Assembly (NCBI GenBank): GCA_038237645.1
Contig: JBBRYN010000108.1
Location: 1 to 6,894 of the forward strand
DNA length: 6,894 nucleotides
Source of the DNA: QHCA01 sp038237645
GTDB taxonomy: Bacteria > Actinomycetota > Actinomycetes > Mycobacteriales > QHCA01
Direction: 5' to 3'
Shown: positions 5,912 to 6,894 of the stretch, one piece after another
How the letters are laid out: each line of letters starts with the position of its first letter
How positions within the stretch are numbered: the first letter of the stretch is position 1
Program-made: the position numbers and the translations under genes
The notes under the pieces: model-generated
The model's input: only the letters and a program-made list of their open reading frames with translations
The model's database searches: none
Told to the model about the DNA's origin: nothing

Positions 5912-6894
5912 TCATGGCCGCCCGGGACCGCGGTGGCGGGGTTGCGGAGGTGGATGTTGCGCAGGACTCGCCGGTGTAGCGACGGCTTGGTCGCGCCGGG
6001 GTTCCGGGGCGGCCTGGGCGTGCCCAGGCCCGCGTGGGCGATTCGCGGTGTGCCGATCGGCGACCGCCATGCGAGTCTCCGCGGCGGTCAGGGCACGGGC
6101 TTGTTCGCTGTGTTGGCTGGCCGGATCCAGTGGTGGCAAACAGCCAGGGCAGTCGCTGATGAGCCGCAGGTCGAGGTCGCGGGCGGGGTGTTGGCCGGGC
6201 AACGGGCGCTGCGCGACGAGCAAAGGTAGGCGTGTGTCGACGTCGTAGCCGGTGTTCGCCGCTCGTGTGAGGTGTTGGGCGAGTACCGGCCAATGCTCGT
6301 CGGCGGGCAGGTTGACGGTGATGCTTTCGGCGAGCGCTGCCCACCGCTGGGTGGGGTCTGGGTGAGGTGGTGTGCTCGGTGCGGGGAGGTCGGGGATTCG
6401 CTCGGTCAGGCGTCTGCGTGCGCGACCGCGCGGGTCCTGAATCCACGCTTCTCCGGCCTCGAGGACTTCCTCGATCGCTGTCGGGAGGGCGACGCCGTAA
6501 TTGGTGGCGAGGTCGGTGGAGCGCTGCGGCCAGCTGGTTGGCGGTAGGGCGCCGACGACGTCGGCGGCGCGGCGTAGGGCCTCGATGCGGCCTTCGATCG
6601 TGTCGAGCCGGGCGGCCAGCGGCGCGATACGTGCCGCGATCACCTGGTCGGCGAGGCTGCCGGCGGTAGCGAGGCGGGCGCGGAGAGCGGCCGGCCCGTC
6701 GGTCCGGAAGAGGTCGGCGGGGTCGCCGCCGTCGGGGAGTAGGAGCTGGGTGGGATCGTCACCGCGGGCGGCAAGCTGCCAGAAGGCACGGTGGGCCGCT
6801 AGCTGTCCGCCTCGGTCGGCGTCGGTGGCCACGATGGTCGGCGGGCGGTCCGGGCCGATGTAGGGGCGGAGCTTGTCGGCCTGGGTGTCGGTGA
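5912..6894 (-). CDS. Toprim (DnaG-type primase-like) protein with relaxase-type C-terminal module, 5' end outside window
   Basis: The frame is open to the right edge, so the gene starts beyond base 6894; the internal GTG at 6832 falls inside the Toprim domain and is not the true start. 326 residues are visible. Numbered from the edge, KLRPYIGPDRPPTIVATDADRGG (7-29, shown here in parts: LRPYIG at 8-13, VATDADRGG at 21-29) carries the Toprim DxD metal ligands D24 and D26. GDPADLF (56-62) and RLDTIEGRIEALRRA (95-109) are further DnaG-like landmarks. Around 195-245 comes WPVLAQHL, GYDV (215-218), RPLP (229-232), HPAR (235-238) and LRL (242-244), a module also seen in the 341-residue protein and in actinobacterial MobF relaxases. 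The last 65 residues are Pro/Arg/Gln-rich and probably disordered. The likely role is priming or processing of single-stranded DNA during transfer or replication. It faces opposite to the transfer operon. Confidence 0.8.
   Translation of the reverse strand, partial: TDTQADKLRPYIGPDRPPTIVATDADRGGQLAAHRAFWQLAARGDDPTQLLLPDGGDPADLFRTDGPAALRARLATAGSLADQVIAARIAPLAARLDTIEGRIEALRRAADVVGALPPTSWPQRSTDLATNYGVALPTAIEEVLEAGEAWIQDPRGRARRRLTERIPDLPAPSTPPHPDPTQRWAALAESITVNLPADEHWPVLAQHLTRAANTGYDVDTRLPLLVAQRPLPGQHPARDLDLRLISDCPGCLPPLDPASQHSEQARALTAAETRMAVADRHTANRPRGPGHAQAAPEPRRDQAVATPASPAQHPPPQPRHRGPGRP

Noticed and set aside
1..6894. CRISPR arrays, complete insertion sequences, rRNA or tRNA genes.
   Set aside because: No regularly spaced repeats, no transposase with terminal inverted repeats and no RNA gene signature were seen on either strand.

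Overview
This window is high-GC DNA with the codon habits of an actinobacterium: GTG starts, G/C-ending codons and long antisense shadow frames. The genus cannot be fixed from the sequence alone. It looks like part of a conjugative or integrative element (an ICE or conjugative plasmid) that has been rearranged in the middle.

Left part, bases 1-3584, plus strand: a tight run of transfer genes, probably one transcript. It starts with the tail of a small membrane protein. A type IV coupling ATPase follows (VirD4/TraG-like, with Walker A and Walker B visible), entered through a GTGA stop/start overlap with a near-perfect ribosome binding site. Next are a 188-residue uncharacterised protein with a Cys/His/Trp-rich core, a 341-residue protein resembling the C-terminal part of actinobacterial MobF (TrwC-like) relaxases, and a single-strand DNA binding protein gene that keeps only the first half of its OB fold.

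Middle, about 3513-3853: a junction. SSB similarity stops abruptly. About 40 bases later, on the minus strand, comes a short, frameshifted remnant of a tyrosine recombinase (integrase). The rest of the stretch is non-coding leader for the next gene.

Right part: a 614-residue predicted lipoprotein of unknown function (3854-5698, plus) with its own strong ribosome binding site, a roughly 210-base convergent intergenic region holding several short palindromes, and a minus-strand gene that runs off the right edge. That gene encodes a DnaG-type Toprim (primase-like) protein whose C-terminal part shares a recognisable module with the 341-residue protein.

Working together, the coupling ATPase would bring a relaxase-bound strand to a transfer channel, and the Toprim protein and SSB would serve priming and protection of single-stranded DNA. 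The channel genes and any full-length relaxase lie outside the window. The broken ssb, the integrase scrap and the inserted lipoprotein gene suggest that at least this part of the element has decayed or been remodelled.
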